Counted from the stretch's first letter, positions 51,256-61,424 are shown. The stretch: 64,000 bases of DNA from Parvibaculum sp. (GCF_019635935.1 NZ_JAHBYN010000001.1:1178001-1242000), one strand, 5' to 3'. Translations and numbers: made by a program. Notes: generated by a model from the sequence alone, not told the origin.

Positions 51256-51927
51256 ATGACCGAGCCGAATGCCGAAACGCCCTGCCGCCTCTATCTCATC
51301 ACGCCGCCGCGTTTTGAGCCGCGCGCCTTCGCCGACACACTGAAGGCCGCGCTCGACGCGGGCGATGTCGCGAGCCTGCAACTCCGGCTGAAAGGCGAAA
51401 ACGACACGCCGCCCGCCGACGACGACATCCGCCGCGCGACCGAGGCCTTGATGCCGCTCGCCCATGCGCGCGACGTCGCCTTCATCATCAACGATCGGCC
51501 CGACCTCGCGGCGGAGCTCGGCGCCGACGGTGTCCATGTGGGCCAGACGGATACGAGCTATACCGAAGCCCGGAAAATCGTCGGCGCCGATCGGATCGTT
51601 GGCGTCACCTGCCATGCCTCGCGCCACCTGGCGATGGAAGCGGGCGAGGCCGGTGCGGACTATGTGGCTTTCGGCGCCTTTTACGAAACTGACACAAAAA
51701 CCCCTATAAGTAGGGCCGAACCCGAAATCCTGACCTGGTGGTCGGAAACTTTCGTGGTGCCCTGCGTGGCGATCGGCGGCATCACGGTGCAAAATGCCGC
51801 GGTTCTGGTACGCGCCGGGGCGGATTTTCTGGCCGTGTCGTCAGGCGTCTGGGCCCATGCCGAGGGGCCGGCCGCCGCCATGCGTGCCTTTGATCGAATT
51901 CTGGCCGAGGAAAGCAAGTTCCGATGA
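51256..51927 (+). CDS. thiE: Thiamine-phosphate synthase family protein (ThiE)
   Basis: A 223-residue TIM-barrel protein. [80 protein letters not shown] and [30 protein letters not shown] fit ThiE. ThiE joins HMP-PP and thiazole phosphate. Some alphaproteobacterial ThiE-like proteins (TenI type) have other activity, but the pyrophosphate-binding residues look kept. The ATG at 51256 is used. It overlaps the next gene by 4 bp (ATGA). Confidence 0.88.
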   Translation: MTEPNAETPCRLYLITPPRFEPRAFADTLKAALDAGDVASLQLRLKGENDTPPADDDIRRATEALMPLAHARDVAFIINDRPDLAAELGADGVHVGQTDTSYTEARKIVGADRIVGVTCHASRHLAMEAGEAGADYVAFGAFYETDTKTPISRAEPEILTWWSETFVVPCVAIGGITVQNAAVLVRAGADFLAVSSGVWAHAEGPAAAMRAFDRILAEESKFR

Positions 51928-53006
51928 GGCATCTAGTTGTTGCGTTGAGTTTGGCCATCGCATCGGCATGGGCCGCAATGCCTGAAGCGTCCGCGCAGAA
52001 CGCGCCCTCACCGCGCGCCGCTCAGGCAAAGCCGGGTTCCGACGCAATGGCGCCGGCGATGGCAGCCTATCGGGAAGAGCGCTACGGAGAAGCGCGGCTC
52101 CTTGCCCTGCCGCTCGCCGAAAAAGGCGACATCGCCGCGCAACTGATGCTCGGCTCGATCTACAACAACGGCGAAGGTGTCGCCCCCGACGGCAACGAAG
52201 CCGCCAAGTGGTTTCGCATGGCGGCTGATCAAGGCGACGCCAGCGCCCAATACGCCCTCGCCATGCTGATGGAATATGGCCGCATCGACGGTGCCACGCC
52301 CGAAGCGGCGCGCAAGCTCTTCCAGAAAGCAGCCGATCAGGGCCATGCCGGCGCCACCACCGAACTTGGCATGATGTACACGACCGGCCATGGCGGGCCG
52401 CGCGACATCGGTATGGCGGCATCGCTCTTCGAAAGTGCCGCAAAAACCGGCCACGCCGACGCGCAATACTATCTCGGGACACTCTTTGCCGCCGGCCGGG
52501 GCAAGCCGCAGAATCTCGGCGAAGCAGCCCGCTATTTCCAGCTGGCGGCCGATCAGGGCCAGCCCGAGGCCAGCTATCAGCTCGGCCTGATGCTGCAGGA
52601 CGGCGTGGGCCTGTCGAAAAACCCGGCCGAGGCGGCCCGGCGCTTTACAGTCGCCGCAGAAGGCGGCCTGCCGGAAGCACAAACGGCGCTGGCCTTCGCC
52701 TATCTCGGCGGCGAGGGCGTCGAACGCAACGACACGACGGCCGCGAGGTGGTTCACCGAGGCGGCCATGCGCGGCGAACCGCTGGCGCAGGACCGGCTCG
52801 CCCGCCTCTATTTTCTGGGTCAGGGCGTCGCGCGCGACGTCGCCGCCGCCCTGCTCTGGCTGACGCTCGCCGAGCGCGGCGGATACGAGGACGCGACGCT
52901 TCGGAACTCGATCGAGCCCGAAATCACCCCCGAAATCACCGCCCAGGTCGAGGAACAGCTCGCGAAATGGGACAGTGCGGCCGGGGGCGGCGCAGCAGCG
53001 AACTGA
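51924..53006 (+). CDS. Secreted Sel1-repeat protein
   Basis: A 360-residue protein with a signal peptide ([21 protein letters not shown]) and about seven Sel1 (TPR-like) repeats. Examples are [49 protein letters not shown] and [26 protein letters not shown]. Such solenoids scaffold proteins in the periplasm. The partner is unknown. Translational coupling to thiE is likely from the ATGA overlap. Confidence 0.88.
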   Translation: MRHLVVALSLAIASAWAAMPEASAQNAPSPRAAQAKPGSDAMAPAMAAYREERYGEARLLALPLAEKGDIAAQLMLGSIYNNGEGVAPDGNEAAKWFRMAADQGDASAQYALAMLMEYGRIDGATPEAARKLFQKAADQGHAGATTELGMMYTTGHGGPRDIGMAASLFESAAKTGHADAQYYLGTLFAAGRGKPQNLGEAARYFQLAADQGQPEASYQLGLMLQDGVGLSKNPAEAARRFTVAAEGGLPEAQTALAFAYLGGEGVERNDTTAARWFTEAAMRGEPLAQDRLARLYFLGQGVARDVAAALLWLTLAERGGYEDATLRNSIEPEITPEITAQVEEQLAKWDSAAGGGAAAN

Positions 53007-53153
53007 ACGCCATACGTCCGGCCAGCACACGCCTTTCGGCCGAAAGGCCCTGTCCATTGCCGGCGCATGGTGTTATCAGAACGCCGGTCGAGCCTCACCG
53101 GCAGGCCCCGACACCCTTTTCCAGCTTCAGCAATCCCCGAATTCGAGCATCCC

Positions 53154-53717
53154 ATGAAGATCAACGGCAACGAAATCCGCCCCGGCAACGTCATCGAGCA
53201 CGAAGGCGGCCTCTGGGCCGCGGTCAAGGTCCAGCATGTGAAGCCCGGCAAGGGCGGCGCCTTCGCGCAGGTCGAGCTGAAGAACCTCGTCGATGGACGC
53301 AAGCTGAACGAGCGCTTCCGCTCCGCCGAAACGGTCGAACGCGTGCGGCTCGAACAGAAGGACTACCAGTATCTCTACGAGAACGACGGAATGCTGACTT
53401 TCATGGACAATGAAAGCTACGAGCAGATCGAACTCGCGAAGGACTGGGTCGGCGAACGCGCAGCCTTCCTGCAGGACGGCATGAAAGTGACCGTCGAAAG
53501 TCACGAGGGCAAGGCGCTCGGCATTTCGCTTCCCGACCAGGTGGTGCTGGAAATCACCGAAACCGAACCGACGGTGAAAGGCCAGACGGCAGCAAGCTCC
53601 TACAAGCCCGCCCTGCTTGAAAACGGAGTCCGCGTGATGGTGCCGCCCTTCATCACCACCGGCGAGCGCATCGTGGTCGACACGAACGAAGTCACCTATC
53701 TGCGCCGCGCCGATTGA
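53154..53717 (+). CDS. efp: Elongation factor P
   Basis: A 187-residue EF-P, which relieves ribosome stalling at polyproline runs. Three beta-barrel domains are present. The N-terminal loop [17 protein letters not shown] holds the modifiable Lys, and the C-terminal signature EVTYLRRAD is intact. The ATG of [11 protein letters not shown] at 53154 is the start. The stop overlaps the frame of the next gene but not its chosen start. Confidence 0.97.
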   Translation: MKINGNEIRPGNVIEHEGGLWAAVKVQHVKPGKGGAFAQVELKNLVDGRKLNERFRSAETVERVRLEQKDYQYLYENDGMLTFMDNESYEQIELAKDWVGERAAFLQDGMKVTVESHEGKALGISLPDQVVLEITETEPTVKGQTAASSYKPALLENGVRVMVPPFITTGERIVVDTNEVTYLRRAD

Positions 53718-53737
53718 TCCCTGAGCCGGTAAAACTC

Positions 53738-54541
53738 ATGTCCCGTCACACCCCTTCGATGGCCGTCATGGTCGCCGCCGCCCGCAAGGCGGCGCGTGGC
53801 CTGCAGCGTGACTTCGGTGAGGTGGAAAATCTGCAGGTCTCGCTGAAGGGCCCGGCGAATTTCGTTACCGCCGCCGACCGGAAGGCCGAGAAAGTCATCT
53901 TCCAGGAGCTGTCCAAGGCGCGGCCCGGCTACGGCTTCCTGATGGAGGAAGGCGGCGTCGTCGAAGGCGCCGACAAGTCACATCGCTGGATCATCGATCC
54001 GCTCGACGGCACGACGAATTTTCTGCATGGCATTCCGATGTTTTCGATCTCGATCGCGCTGGAGCGCGAAGGCCAGATCGTCGCCGGGCTCGTCTACAAC
54101 CCGATCTCGGATGAAATGTTCATCGCCGAAAAAGGCCAGGGTGCGTTTCTCAACGACCGCCGCATCCGCGTCGCAGTGCGCCGCGAACTGGCGCAAGCCG
54201 TCGTCGGAACCGGCATTCCGCATATCGGCCGGCCCGGCCATCAGCGCTTCACGGCCGAGCTCGGCGTTGTGATGAACGAGGTGGCGGGCGTGCGCCGCAT
54301 GGGGTCGGCGGCACTCGATCTCGCCTGGGTCGCCGCCGGACGTCTCGACGCCTATTGGGAAGCAAACCTCGCCGCCTGGGATGTCGCCGCCGGCATCATC
54401 CTCGTGCGCGAAGCCGGCGGTTTCGTCACCGATCTCAACGGCCGCGACACCATGCTCGACTCGGGCGGTATCATTGCGGGGAACGAAACGCTCCACCGCC
54501 AGCTCGCCGATGTGCTGAAAAAAGCGCACAAGCCGGCCTGA
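53738..54541 (+). CDS. suhB: Inositol monophosphatase family protein (SuhB-like)
   Basis: A 267-residue Mg-dependent phosphatase. Motifs: KGPANFVTAADRKAEKVI, MEEGG, the metal-binding WIIDPLDGTTNFLHGIPMFSISIAL and the second metal motif WDVAAGIILVREAGG. It acts on inositol-1-phosphate or related sugars. The ATG at 53738 follows the efp stop by 20 bp; a TTG at 53714 is in frame but overlaps efp. Confidence 0.93.
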   Translation: MSRHTPSMAVMVAAARKAARGLQRDFGEVENLQVSLKGPANFVTAADRKAEKVIFQELSKARPGYGFLMEEGGVVEGADKSHRWIIDPLDGTTNFLHGIPMFSISIALEREGQIVAGLVYNPISDEMFIAEKGQGAFLNDRRIRVAVRRELAQAVVGTGIPHIGRPGHQRFTAELGVVMNEVAGVRRMGSAALDLAWVAAGRLDAYWEANLAAWDVAAGIILVREAGGFVTDLNGRDTMLDSGGIIAGNETLHRQLADVLKKAHKPA

Positions 54542-54678
54542 TACGAGCCGTATTTCCGCCCGAATTCCTCTCTACGCCTCATCCGCCAAGGTCTGTTCGC
54601 ATGGCGCGAACGCGCCTAGACTGGGCCGCGAGAGTTTCGACGCTCATGCTCGCCCACGCCCCGCCCACGGATGACCGC

Positions 54679-55086
54679 ATGATATCGCGTAGCAGGACCG
54701 GCCTAGCGGCAATCGCCCTCCTCCTTGCGAGCGCTCTGCCGGCCGTGGCCGCCGAGGGACCCTTGCCCTTCCCCGAAACGGCGCTGCTGCGCGTCGCCTT
54801 CGCGCCCAATGAATCCGCGCTGAGCCCCGCCGCCCACGACGAAATCGCCGCTTTCGCGACGGACATCCGGCGGCAAAGCAGCCGCCTGCTGATCAAGGCC
54901 TATGCCGGCCCGCCCCATGACACCTCCTCGACGGCCCGCAAACTTTCGCTCCGCCGCGCCGTAGCGGTGATGCAAAAGCTGGTCGGCGAAGGCGTTGTCG
55001 GCGACCGGATTCGCGTCCGCGCACTTGGCGGAACATCAGACAGCGGTCCGCAGGACCGCGTCGACATTGTATTGTCCGGCGGCTGA
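54679..55086 (+). CDS. Small secreted OmpA-like protein
   Basis: A 135-residue protein. The signal peptide is SRTGLAAIALLLASALPAVAA. A short OmpA C-terminal-like domain follows: RVAFAPNESALSPAAHDEIAAFA, LLIKAYAGPPHDTSSTARKLSLRRAVAVMQKLV and RIRVRALGG. It is smaller than Pal and lacks a lipobox. Peptidoglycan binding is possible but the key loop is reduced (AYAGPPHD where Pal has GHADERG). It lies 32 bp before the MotA-like gene. The start is chosen for the signal peptide; an ATG at 54646 is an alternative. Confidence 0.65.
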   Translation: MISRSRTGLAAIALLLASALPAVAAEGPLPFPETALLRVAFAPNESALSPAAHDEIAAFATDIRRQSSRLLIKAYAGPPHDTSSTARKLSLRRAVAVMQKLVGEGVVGDRIRVRALGGTSDSGPQDRVDIVLSGG

Positions 55087-55118
55087 CCCATCCGAACATG
55101 AAAAGGGATTGACGACGC

Positions 55119-56087
55119 ATGGCGAAGGAACACAAGGACGGCATCGCGCTGTCGCGCCCGCACCCCTATGTCACGCGAATGCTGCTCTTCATCGTGCTGG
55201 TCTGCTTCGTTGCGGCGATCCTTTTCCCCCAGATCGAAACCGCCTTCATGGCCAATCCGGGGCTGAACGGGCTGATCATCGGCGTCCTCGTCATCGGCAT
55301 CCTTTATGCGTTTCGCCAAGTGCTGAGCATCAATCCCGAAGTGCGCTGGGTGAACGAATTTCGCCGCGCCGATCCGGGCCTCACCATTCCGCCGGCACCG
55401 CGCCTGCTGGCGCCGATGGCCACCATGCTTGGCGACCGCAAAGGCCGCATGCAGCTCAACGCGATGTCGATGCGTTCGATTCTCGATTCGCTCGGCTCCC
55501 GCCTCGACGAACAGCGCGAAATCTCGCGCTACGTCATCGGGTTGCTGATCTTCCTTGGCCTGCTCGGCACCTTCTGGGGCCTCCTGATCACAGTTTCGTC
55601 CGTCGCCGGCACGATCCAGAGCCTCAACGTCGAAACGGCGGAGGCCGCGACCGTCTTTTCGAACCTGAAAGCCGGGCTCGACGGTCCGCTGCGCGGTATG
55701 GGCACCGCCTTCTCCTCCTCGCTATTCGGCCTTGCAGGCTCGCTGGTGCTCGGTTTTCTCGATTTGCAGGCGGGCCAGGCGCAAAACCGCTTCTACAACG
55801 AGCTTGAGGAATGGCTCTCGACGGTCACAAGTTTGGCCGAGACCGACCCCAATGCCCCCTCGATGCTGGGTGAAACGGCGCGGCGCCTGCGCAACATCGA
55901 ACAGGCACTGGCCGGCGGCGGTAGCGAAGGCGCCAACGCTTCGTTGATGGCGCTGGCGGGCCAGATCACCGCGCTGACCGAGCAGTTGCGCGGCGAGCAG
56001 CAACTGGTCCGGCAACTGGCGCAAAATCAGGAAGCGTTGCGGCCAGTGCTCGAAGAACTGGCGCGCCGCCTCGACGGACGGGGTTGA
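55119..56087 (+). CDS. MotA/TolQ/ExbB proton-channel family protein
   Basis: A 322-residue inner-membrane protein. Hydrophobic helices lie near 20-37, 47-64, 140-163 and 193-213. The stator-type motif LLIFLGLLGTFWGLLITVSSV and GTAFSSSLFGLAGSLVLGFLDL match TolQ/MotA helices 3 and 4. A C-terminal cytosolic tail of about 80 residues is rich in Q/E/L and probably helical (ITALTEQLRGEQQLVRQLAQNQEAL). It is followed 6 bp later by an OmpA-domain partner. It is distinct from the tolQ in this window and is not next to flagellar genes. Confidence 0.87.
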   Translation: MAKEHKDGIALSRPHPYVTRMLLFIVLVCFVAAILFPQIETAFMANPGLNGLIIGVLVIGILYAFRQVLSINPEVRWVNEFRRADPGLTIPPAPRLLAPMATMLGDRKGRMQLNAMSMRSILDSLGSRLDEQREISRYVIGLLIFLGLLGTFWGLLITVSSVAGTIQSLNVETAEAATVFSNLKAGLDGPLRGMGTAFSSSLFGLAGSLVLGFLDLQAGQAQNRFYNELEEWLSTVTSLAETDPNAPSMLGETARRLRNIEQALAGGGSEGANASLMALAGQITALTEQLRGEQQLVRQLAQNQEALRPVLEELARRLDGRG

Positions 56088-56093
56088 CAGAGC

Positions 56094-57116
56094 ATGGCCC
56101 TCGCCAGCAAACGCATTCGCGGCCGCGCGCCCACCGGCGATTACTGGCCGGGCTTCGTCGACGCCATGTCGAGCCTGCTGCTGGTGTTGATTTTCCTGCT
56201 GACGGTTTTCATGATCACCCAGTTCTTCCTCGGGCTGCTGGTCAGCGACAAGGATTCGGCACTGGACAATTTGCGCAGCCAGATCGCCGAATTGGTGAAC
56301 CAGCTGGCGCTGGAGCGGCGCGAAAAGGCCGATCTCGAAGTCACGATCCTGTCGCTGCAGGATTCACTGGCAACCGCCAGCGCGGAAAGCGAACGCCTGG
56401 CCGCCATGGCCGAGGACGCGGCCGGCGCCGGCGGGCGCGTCGCCGAACTTGAAAGCCGCCTCGCCGACGAACAGCGCGTGTCGAACGAAGCGCTGGCGCA
56501 GGTCGAGCTGCTGAACCAGCAGATCGCCGCGCTGCGCCGCCAGCTTGCGACGCTCGAGGCGGCACTGGAAGCGTCCGAGCAACGCGACCGGGAATCGCAG
56601 GCCCAGATCGCCGATCTCGGCCGCCGTCTCAATGCGGCGCTGGCACAAAAGGTTCAGGAGCTGGCGCGCTACCGTTCGGAATTCTTCGGTCGATTGCGGA
56701 CCATTCTGGGCGACCGCACCGACATCGAAATCGTCGGCGACCGCTTTGCGATGCAGTCGGAAATCTTCTTCGCCTCGGGGTCGGCTGACATCAACCCTTC
56801 GGGGCGGGAACAACTCGACAAGATCGCCGTCGCGGTGCGCGAAATCGCCGCCGAGATCCCCGACGACATCCCCTGGGTCCTGCGCGTCGACGGCCACACC
56901 GACGCCAACCCGATCGCGACGCCGCAATTCCCGTCGAACTGGTATCTGTCGAGCGCCCGCGCCATTGCTGTCGTGGACTACCTCGTCGCGCAAGGCGTTC
57001 CGGCGCGAAACCTGGTGGCGGCGGGATTCGGCGAGCATCACCCGCTGGTGGCGAGACGCACGGCGGCCGACAACACGCGCAACCGCCGCATCGAATTCAA
57101 GCTCACCGAGCGTTGA
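56094..57116 (+). CDS. MotB-like OmpA-domain peptidoglycan-binding protein
   Basis: A 340-residue partner of the preceding channel protein. One helix (AMSSLLLVLIFLLTVFMITQFFL) begins just after Asp23, the likely proton-carrying residue. A long coiled coil runs at about 55-205. A C-terminal OmpA domain contains FFASGSADINPSGREQL, LRVDGHTDANPIATPQFPSNWYLSSARA and GFGEHHPLVARRTAADNTRNRRIEF. It would anchor the proton-driven complex to peptidoglycan. It ends directly against the convergent gene (stops at 57116/57117). Confidence 0.87.
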   Translation: MALASKRIRGRAPTGDYWPGFVDAMSSLLLVLIFLLTVFMITQFFLGLLVSDKDSALDNLRSQIAELVNQLALERREKADLEVTILSLQDSLATASAESERLAAMAEDAAGAGGRVAELESRLADEQRVSNEALAQVELLNQQIAALRRQLATLEAALEASEQRDRESQAQIADLGRRLNAALAQKVQELARYRSEFFGRLRTILGDRTDIEIVGDRFAMQSEIFFASGSADINPSGREQLDKIAVAVREIAAEIPDDIPWVLRVDGHTDANPIATPQFPSNWYLSSARAIAVVDYLVAQGVPARNLVAAGFGEHHPLVARRTAADNTRNRRIEFKLTER

Positions 57117-58220
57117 TCACCAGGCCTTCATCTCGGTCGATTGCGAACAGACCAGCACTTCGGGCTCGAAAACCTGCCCCAGCAGCATGACGTCGCCATA
57201 ACCGGCGGCAACACTGATGCCGGATATCTCGGTGCCGAGATTGAGATAGATGGTGCCGGCCTTGCCGCCGCCATTCTCGCCGGGCTCGACGCGCACGACC
57301 TGGCTCGGCGACAGCGAGGCCGGGTCGCCGGCATGGGCGATGAAGTCGATGATGTTCGGATGCGCACCGATCAGCAGCGAACCGTCCGGTTGCACGTCGA
57401 TATTGTCGATGCCCGTGCCGAGCCGCGCCATGTCGATGCCCCGAAGGTCGCCCGTCGCCGCGTCGCGCGCGAAAACATGCAGGCTCATGCCCATCACATC
57501 CGCGACATAGACACGGGCCCCGTCGGCGCTGACATTGATGCCATTGGCATAGACGAACCTTTCGGCGGCAATGCGCGCCGCCGCGCCGTCGTGATAGACG
57601 ACATTGGTGTTGCGAAGCAGCAGGACATTGCTGAAAAGCTGGTGCAGCCCGTTCTTCGACGCATGGTCGTTGGTGGCGTAGAAGCTGTCCGGTCCGACGG
57701 CCACGACATCGTTGAGCGAAACGAACAGCGGATCGGTGACGCTTTTTGCGTACGCAAGCGTACCGCCTTCGGCAATGTCGAAAATCTCGACCGTTTCGGT
57801 CCCCGACGCGGGATGATTGACCGCGAAAAGACGCCGCGCACCGTCCGCCCCGATATAAAGGTCGATGCCGTGCGGTCGGAAATCGGCAGGCGTCGCCGGC
57901 GTCACCGGATAGAGCGCCCATTCGGCCTGAGGCGCATTGAGGTCGATCGCATAGATGCCGCCGCGAATGGCATCGGCGCCGGGAGCGCCGGCCTGCACCG
58001 CCCGCCGGTCATAGGCCGACACATAGGCAATACCGCGTTCGTGGTCGATGACGATGTCTTCCGGCCCCGGCACCGCCGGGATGGCGCGGCAATCGGCGGC
58101 GATTTCCTGCCGGATACCCGTGAAATAGCCGGCCGCCGCCAGAAAACGCCAGGCGACGACGCTGACGACAATGACAAGAGCCAACGCGACATAACCAACG
58201 ATTTGCCAACGCTTCGACAT
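57117..58220 (-). CDS. Membrane-anchored paraoxonase/arylesterase-like beta-propeller
   Basis: A 367-residue protein with an N-terminal signal anchor (VGYVALALVIVVSVVAWRFL). The propeller resembles serum paraoxonase/arylesterase: GPEDIVIDHERGIAYVSAYDRR, FRPHGIDLY, FAVNHPASGTETVEIF, SLNDVVAVGPDSFYATNDH, FVYANGINVSADGARVYVADV and IDNIDVQPDGSLLIGAHPN. The Ca-binding Asn/Asp positions (LNDV, NDH, NGI) are present. Members hydrolyse lactones and aryl esters; the substrate here is unknown. The downstream position to the ABC exporter (14-bp gap) suggests co-transcription. Confidence 0.8.
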   Translation of the reverse strand: MSKRWQIVGYVALALVIVVSVVAWRFLAAAGYFTGIRQEIAADCRAIPAVPGPEDIVIDHERGIAYVSAYDRRAVQAGAPGADAIRGGIYAIDLNAPQAEWALYPVTPATPADFRPHGIDLYIGADGARRLFAVNHPASGTETVEIFDIAEGGTLAYAKSVTDPLFVSLNDVVAVGPDSFYATNDHASKNGLHQLFSNVLLLRNTNVVYHDGAAARIAAERFVYANGINVSADGARVYVADVMGMSLHVFARDAATGDLRGIDMARLGTGIDNIDVQPDGSLLIGAHPNIIDFIAHAGDPASLSPSQVVRVEPGENGGGKAGTIYLNLGTEISGISVAAGYGDVMLLGQVFEPEVLVCSQSTEMKAW

Positions 58221-58234
58221 GACGTTCCCCCGAT

Positions 58235-60112
58235 TTATTGTACGCGTCCGGCGGCCGCGCTGATCGTACCGGGCAACGGCCCGGACGGCTCGCCCGCAAG
58301 ATCGCCGGTAAATTGCAGTCGCGCCAGCCGCGCGTAAAGCCCGCCCTGCCGCAGCAATTCGTCATGTGTACCGGACGCGACGACACGCCCCTCCTCCATG
58401 ACGATAATGCGGTCAGCCTTGAGCACGGTGGCCAGCCGATGCGCGATGACGAGCGTCGTGCGGCCGCGCATCAGCCCTTCGAGCGCCTGCTGGACCGCCG
58501 CTTCGCTCTCGGCGTCGAGCGCGCTGGTCGCTTCGTCAAGAAGCAGCACCGGCGCATCGCGCAGGATCGCACGTGCAATCGCAAGACGTTGGCGCTGACC
58601 GCCCGAAAGCGTCACGCCACGCTCGCCGACCTGCGTGTCATAGCCGTCCGGCAGCCGGGCGATGAAATCGTCGATACGGGCGGCCCGCGCCGCCGCCTCG
58701 ATTTCGGCGCGGCCCGCATCCGGCCGTCCATAGCGGATGTTCTCGGCAATCGTCGTTCCGAAGATCACGGTCTCCTGCGGCACCACCGCGATGCGCGCCC
58801 GGACGTCGCGCGGATCGGCGTCGCGCACATCGACGCCGTCAAGCGCGATGCGGCCCGATTGCGGATCGTAGAAGCGCAGCAAGAGCTGGAAGACCGTGCT
58901 CTTGCCCGCGCCCGACGGTCCGACCAGCGCCACCGTCTCGCCGGGATCGACATTGAGCGAGAACCCGCGAAGCGCCGAAATGCCCGGCCGTGCCGGATAG
59001 GCAAAGGTGATGTTCTCGAAACGGAGCTCGCCGCGCGACGGCGCCGGCAATGCAAGCGGCGCGGCGGGCGCGGCGATCTGCGGTTCGACATCGAGTAGTT
59101 CCATCAGCCGCTCGGTGGCGCCGGCCGCCATCTGCATGTCGCCCCAGATTTCCGAAAGCGCGGCGAGCGCGCCGGATGCGAACAAGGCGTAGAGAATGAA
59201 CTGCGCCAGCGAACCGCCCGTCATCTCGCCGGCAATGACGTCCTTCATGCCGAACCAGATCACGCCGACGACACTCGAGAGCCCGAGAAAGAAGATCAGT
59301 GCCGTCAGCACCGAACGGGCGACGATGCGCGCCCGCGCGGTGTCGAACGATCGCTCGACCGTGTCGAAAAACTGCTTCCGGTCGTGCTCCTCATGCGTGA
59401 AGGCCTGCACGGTCTGGATCGCGTTGAGGCTTTCGGTGCCGAACGCGCTCGTATCCGCCAGCCGGTCCTGCGCCGAACGCGACAACCGCCGCACCCAGCG
59501 GCCGAGAAATACCAGCGGCAGCACGATCATCGGGATGGCGAAAAGCACCAGGCTTGAAAGACGCGGACTGGTGAAAACCATCATCGACGCCGCGCCGACG
59601 AAGAGGAAGAGGTTGCGCAATGCAATGGATGCCGAGGAACCGACGACCGTCTTGATCAGCGTCGTGTCGGCGGTGAGCCGCGACAGCACTTCGCCGGTGC
59701 GCGTCAGCTCGAAAAACGCCGGCGACAGTTTCAGCACATGCGCGTAGACGGCCTGCCGGAGATCGGCGACCACACGTTCGCCGAGCCAGCTGACGAAATA
59801 GAACCGCGCGGCGCTCGCAACGCCGAGCACCAGCGCAACTGCGATCAGCGCCAGGAAATAGCGGTCGATGAAGGCCGCCGTCGCGCCATTGTCGGCATTG
59901 TTGAGGAGATCGACCAGACGTCCGCCGGCCATCGGAATGGCCAGCGTCGCCAGCGTCGCCAGCACGAGCGCCAGAACGGCGAGCGCCACCATGCCGCGAT
60001 AGACCGCGAGAAACGGCAGGAGCCGCAGGATCGGGCGGACACGCTTGGCCGGCCGGCGCCGCTGCGCTTCTTCCTCAATGGCCTCGACGACCGGGTTCGA
60101 TGTGTCGCTCAT
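58235..60112 (-). CDS. ABC exporter, fused permease-ATPase (MsbA-like)
   Basis: A 625-residue half-transporter. The six-helix membrane domain is at about 40-320. The nucleotide-binding domain has Walker [21 protein letters not shown], the Q-loop, the signature [15 protein letters not shown], Walker [13 protein letters not shown] and H-loop [14 protein letters not shown] lipid, peptide or drug substrate is likely, but it cannot be distinguished. The ATG of MSDTSNPV at 60112 is used; 14 upstream codons are not conserved. Confidence 0.93.
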   Translation of the reverse strand: MSDTSNPVVEAIEEEAQRRRPAKRVRPILRLLPFLAVYRGMVALAVLALVLATLATLAIPMAGGRLVDLLNNADNGATAAFIDRYFLALIAVALVLGVASAARFYFVSWLGERVVADLRQAVYAHVLKLSPAFFELTRTGEVLSRLTADTTLIKTVVGSSASIALRNLFLFVGAASMMVFTSPRLSSLVLFAIPMIVLPLVFLGRWVRRLSRSAQDRLADTSAFGTESLNAIQTVQAFTHEEHDRKQFFDTVERSFDTARARIVARSVLTALIFFLGLSSVVGVIWFGMKDVIAGEMTGGSLAQFILYALFASGALAALSEIWGDMQMAAGATERLMELLDVEPQIAAPAAPLALPAPSRGELRFENITFAYPARPGISALRGFSLNVDPGETVALVGPSGAGKSTVFQLLLRFYDPQSGRIALDGVDVRDADPRDVRARIAVVPQETVIFGTTIAENIRYGRPDAGRAEIEAAARAARIDDFIARLPDGYDTQVGERGVTLSGGQRQRLAIARAILRDAPVLLLDEATSALDAESEAAVQQALEGLMRGRTTLVIAHRLATVLKADRIIVMEEGRVVASGTHDELLRQGGLYARLARLQFTGDLAGEPSGPLPGTISAAAGRVQ

Positions 60113-60302
60113 GCGTTGGCGCCGGTTCTTCTCGTTTTGCGGGACCGGCCACACTAGCCGCTCGGGATCACCCCGTGGATAAGTTCAGCGCCCGGTATAG
60201 CAACGCCCGCCCCGCCGCCGCAATGCCGGTGCCGCCCGGCCACCGCGGCATGAACGCGCAAAGCCTTGATTTTCGGGTCCAAAATGCGTCCCGCATCTCG
60301 GC

Positions 60303-60331
60303 TTGCATGGACCCCGCCCGTTCGCTATAAG
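60303..60331 (+). promoter_or_regulatory. rpmE promoter
   Basis: TTGCAT (60303-60308), 17 bp, TATAAG (60326-60331). This is good sigma-70 geometry, about 80 bp upstream of the rpmE start. Confidence 0.65.
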
Positions 60332-60411
60332 CCCCTCAATTCCGGCAGCGCGGCGCTTCCGCCGGGAAGCGCCCGGAGCGCGCCGTTTTCAATTCGGGAA
60401 GGCCGAGAGCC

Positions 60412-60639
60412 ATGAAGAAAGAGACCCATCCGGACTATCACTTCATCACCGTGACGATGAACGATGGCACCACCTTCCAGACGCGCTCGACCTATGGTTC
60501 GGAGGGCGCCACGCTGGTGCTCGACATCGACCCGACGACGCACCCGGCCTGGACCGGCGGCGGCCAGCAGATCCTCGATCGCGGCGGTCGCGTCAGCCGC
60601 TTCAAGAAGAAGTTCGGCTTCATCGGCGGCAACAGCTAA
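60412..60639 (+). CDS. rpmE: 50S ribosomal protein L31
   Basis: A 75-residue bL31. [39 protein letters not shown] and the [13 protein letters not shown] end are typical. It has no cysteines, so it is the zinc-free form, as common in Alphaproteobacteria. A strong terminator follows 22 bp after the stop, so the gene is monocistronic. Confidence 0.97.
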   Translation: MKKETHPDYHFITVTMNDGTTFQTRSTYGSEGATLVLDIDPTTHPAWTGGGQQILDRGGRVSRFKKKFGFIGGNS

Positions 60640-60661
60640 GCCGACGGGACCATCGAATATG

Positions 60662-60690
60662 AAAAAGCCCCGCATTTGCGGGGCTTTTTT
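60662..60690 (+). terminator. Terminator after rpmE
   Basis: GCCCCGCA pairs with TGCGGGGC around TT and is followed by TTTTTT. An A run on the left lets it also stop the convergent DUF1465 transcript. Confidence 0.92.
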
Positions 60691-60710
60691 GTTGCGATAC
60701 CGGGCAAACC

Positions 60711-61301
60711 CTATTCCGGCCGCTTCTTGCGGCGGCCGAACTGGGGCCGCGGGAAATCGGCGGAAAGGCTCTCGCGGTAGAATGCCTCGACGCGCTGCAT
60801 CTGTTCGGCCAGCGGATGATTGCGCGCCGGACCGGCGACAGGCTCGCGGAGCCGCGCATCGAGCCGCTCGACCCGCGCATAGAGGCGCTCGGAACGCTCG
60901 ATCAGTTCCAATAGGCGCTGCGGCAGCACATCGGCGCCGGCAAAGCGCGGCTGACGGGCGATTTCCTTGGTGGCGAGCCGGTATTTCTCGGAATTGGCCT
61001 CTTCGGCCGTCATCTCGCCCTCATGCACGGCCTTGCGCACCAGCAGCCATGAGGCGACCTGCATCAGCCGCGTCGTGAGACGCATGCTCTCGCCCGCATA
61101 AGCGAGCGAGGCCTCGCGCGGCAGCGCCTTGGCGGCCTCGCGGCCGGCGCCATCGAGATAGGCCGAGGTTTCCTCGACCAGCCGCATGCCCTCGCCATAG
61201 GTGCGCTGGAAGAGCCCCGACGCCATGAACTCGCTCAAGGTGACGCATTCGGCTTCGGCAAAGCCGATTTCGTCGCCGCCCGTGATCTCGTGAACACTCA
61301 T
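60711..61301 (-). CDS. DUF1465 family protein
   Basis: A 196-residue, mainly helical protein typical of the alphaproteobacterial DUF1465 family. FMASGLFQRTYGEGMRLVEETSAYLD, RLTTRLMQVASWLLVRKAVHEGEM and a ladder of charged helices are present. No enzyme motif or membrane segment is seen, and the function is unknown. The start at 61301 is the first ATG of the frame. Confidence 0.8.
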   Translation of the reverse strand: MSVHEITGGDEIGFAEAECVTLSEFMASGLFQRTYGEGMRLVEETSAYLDGAGREAAKALPREASLAYAGESMRLTTRLMQVASWLLVRKAVHEGEMTAEEANSEKYRLATKEIARQPRFAGADVLPQRLLELIERSERLYARVERLDARLREPVAGPARNHPLAEQMQRVEAFYRESLSADFPRPQFGRRKKRPE

Positions 61302-61394
61302 CCCTCAAACCCCTGATACCGCCCCATTGCGGGACATTCAGGGTCTGAAGGATCAATATCCGTGCCATCGGAACGGGACAGGCCCGATCCGGAC

Positions 61395-61424
61395 AAAAAA
61401 GAGCCGCGGGAAAGCCCGCGGCTC
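61395..61424 (-). terminator. Terminator of the candidate small RNA
   Basis: A perfect 10-bp stem GAGCCGCGGG/CCCGCGGCTC with a 4-nt loop is followed by six Ts on the minus strand. It is 211 bp past the DUF1192 stop, too far to be that gene's natural terminator only. Confidence 0.9.

Noticed and set aside
54679..57116. Possible Zorya-type anti-phage system
   Set aside because: Only the ZorAB-like stator pair is present. No ZorC, ZorD or ZorE gene lies nearby, and the neighbours are housekeeping genes.
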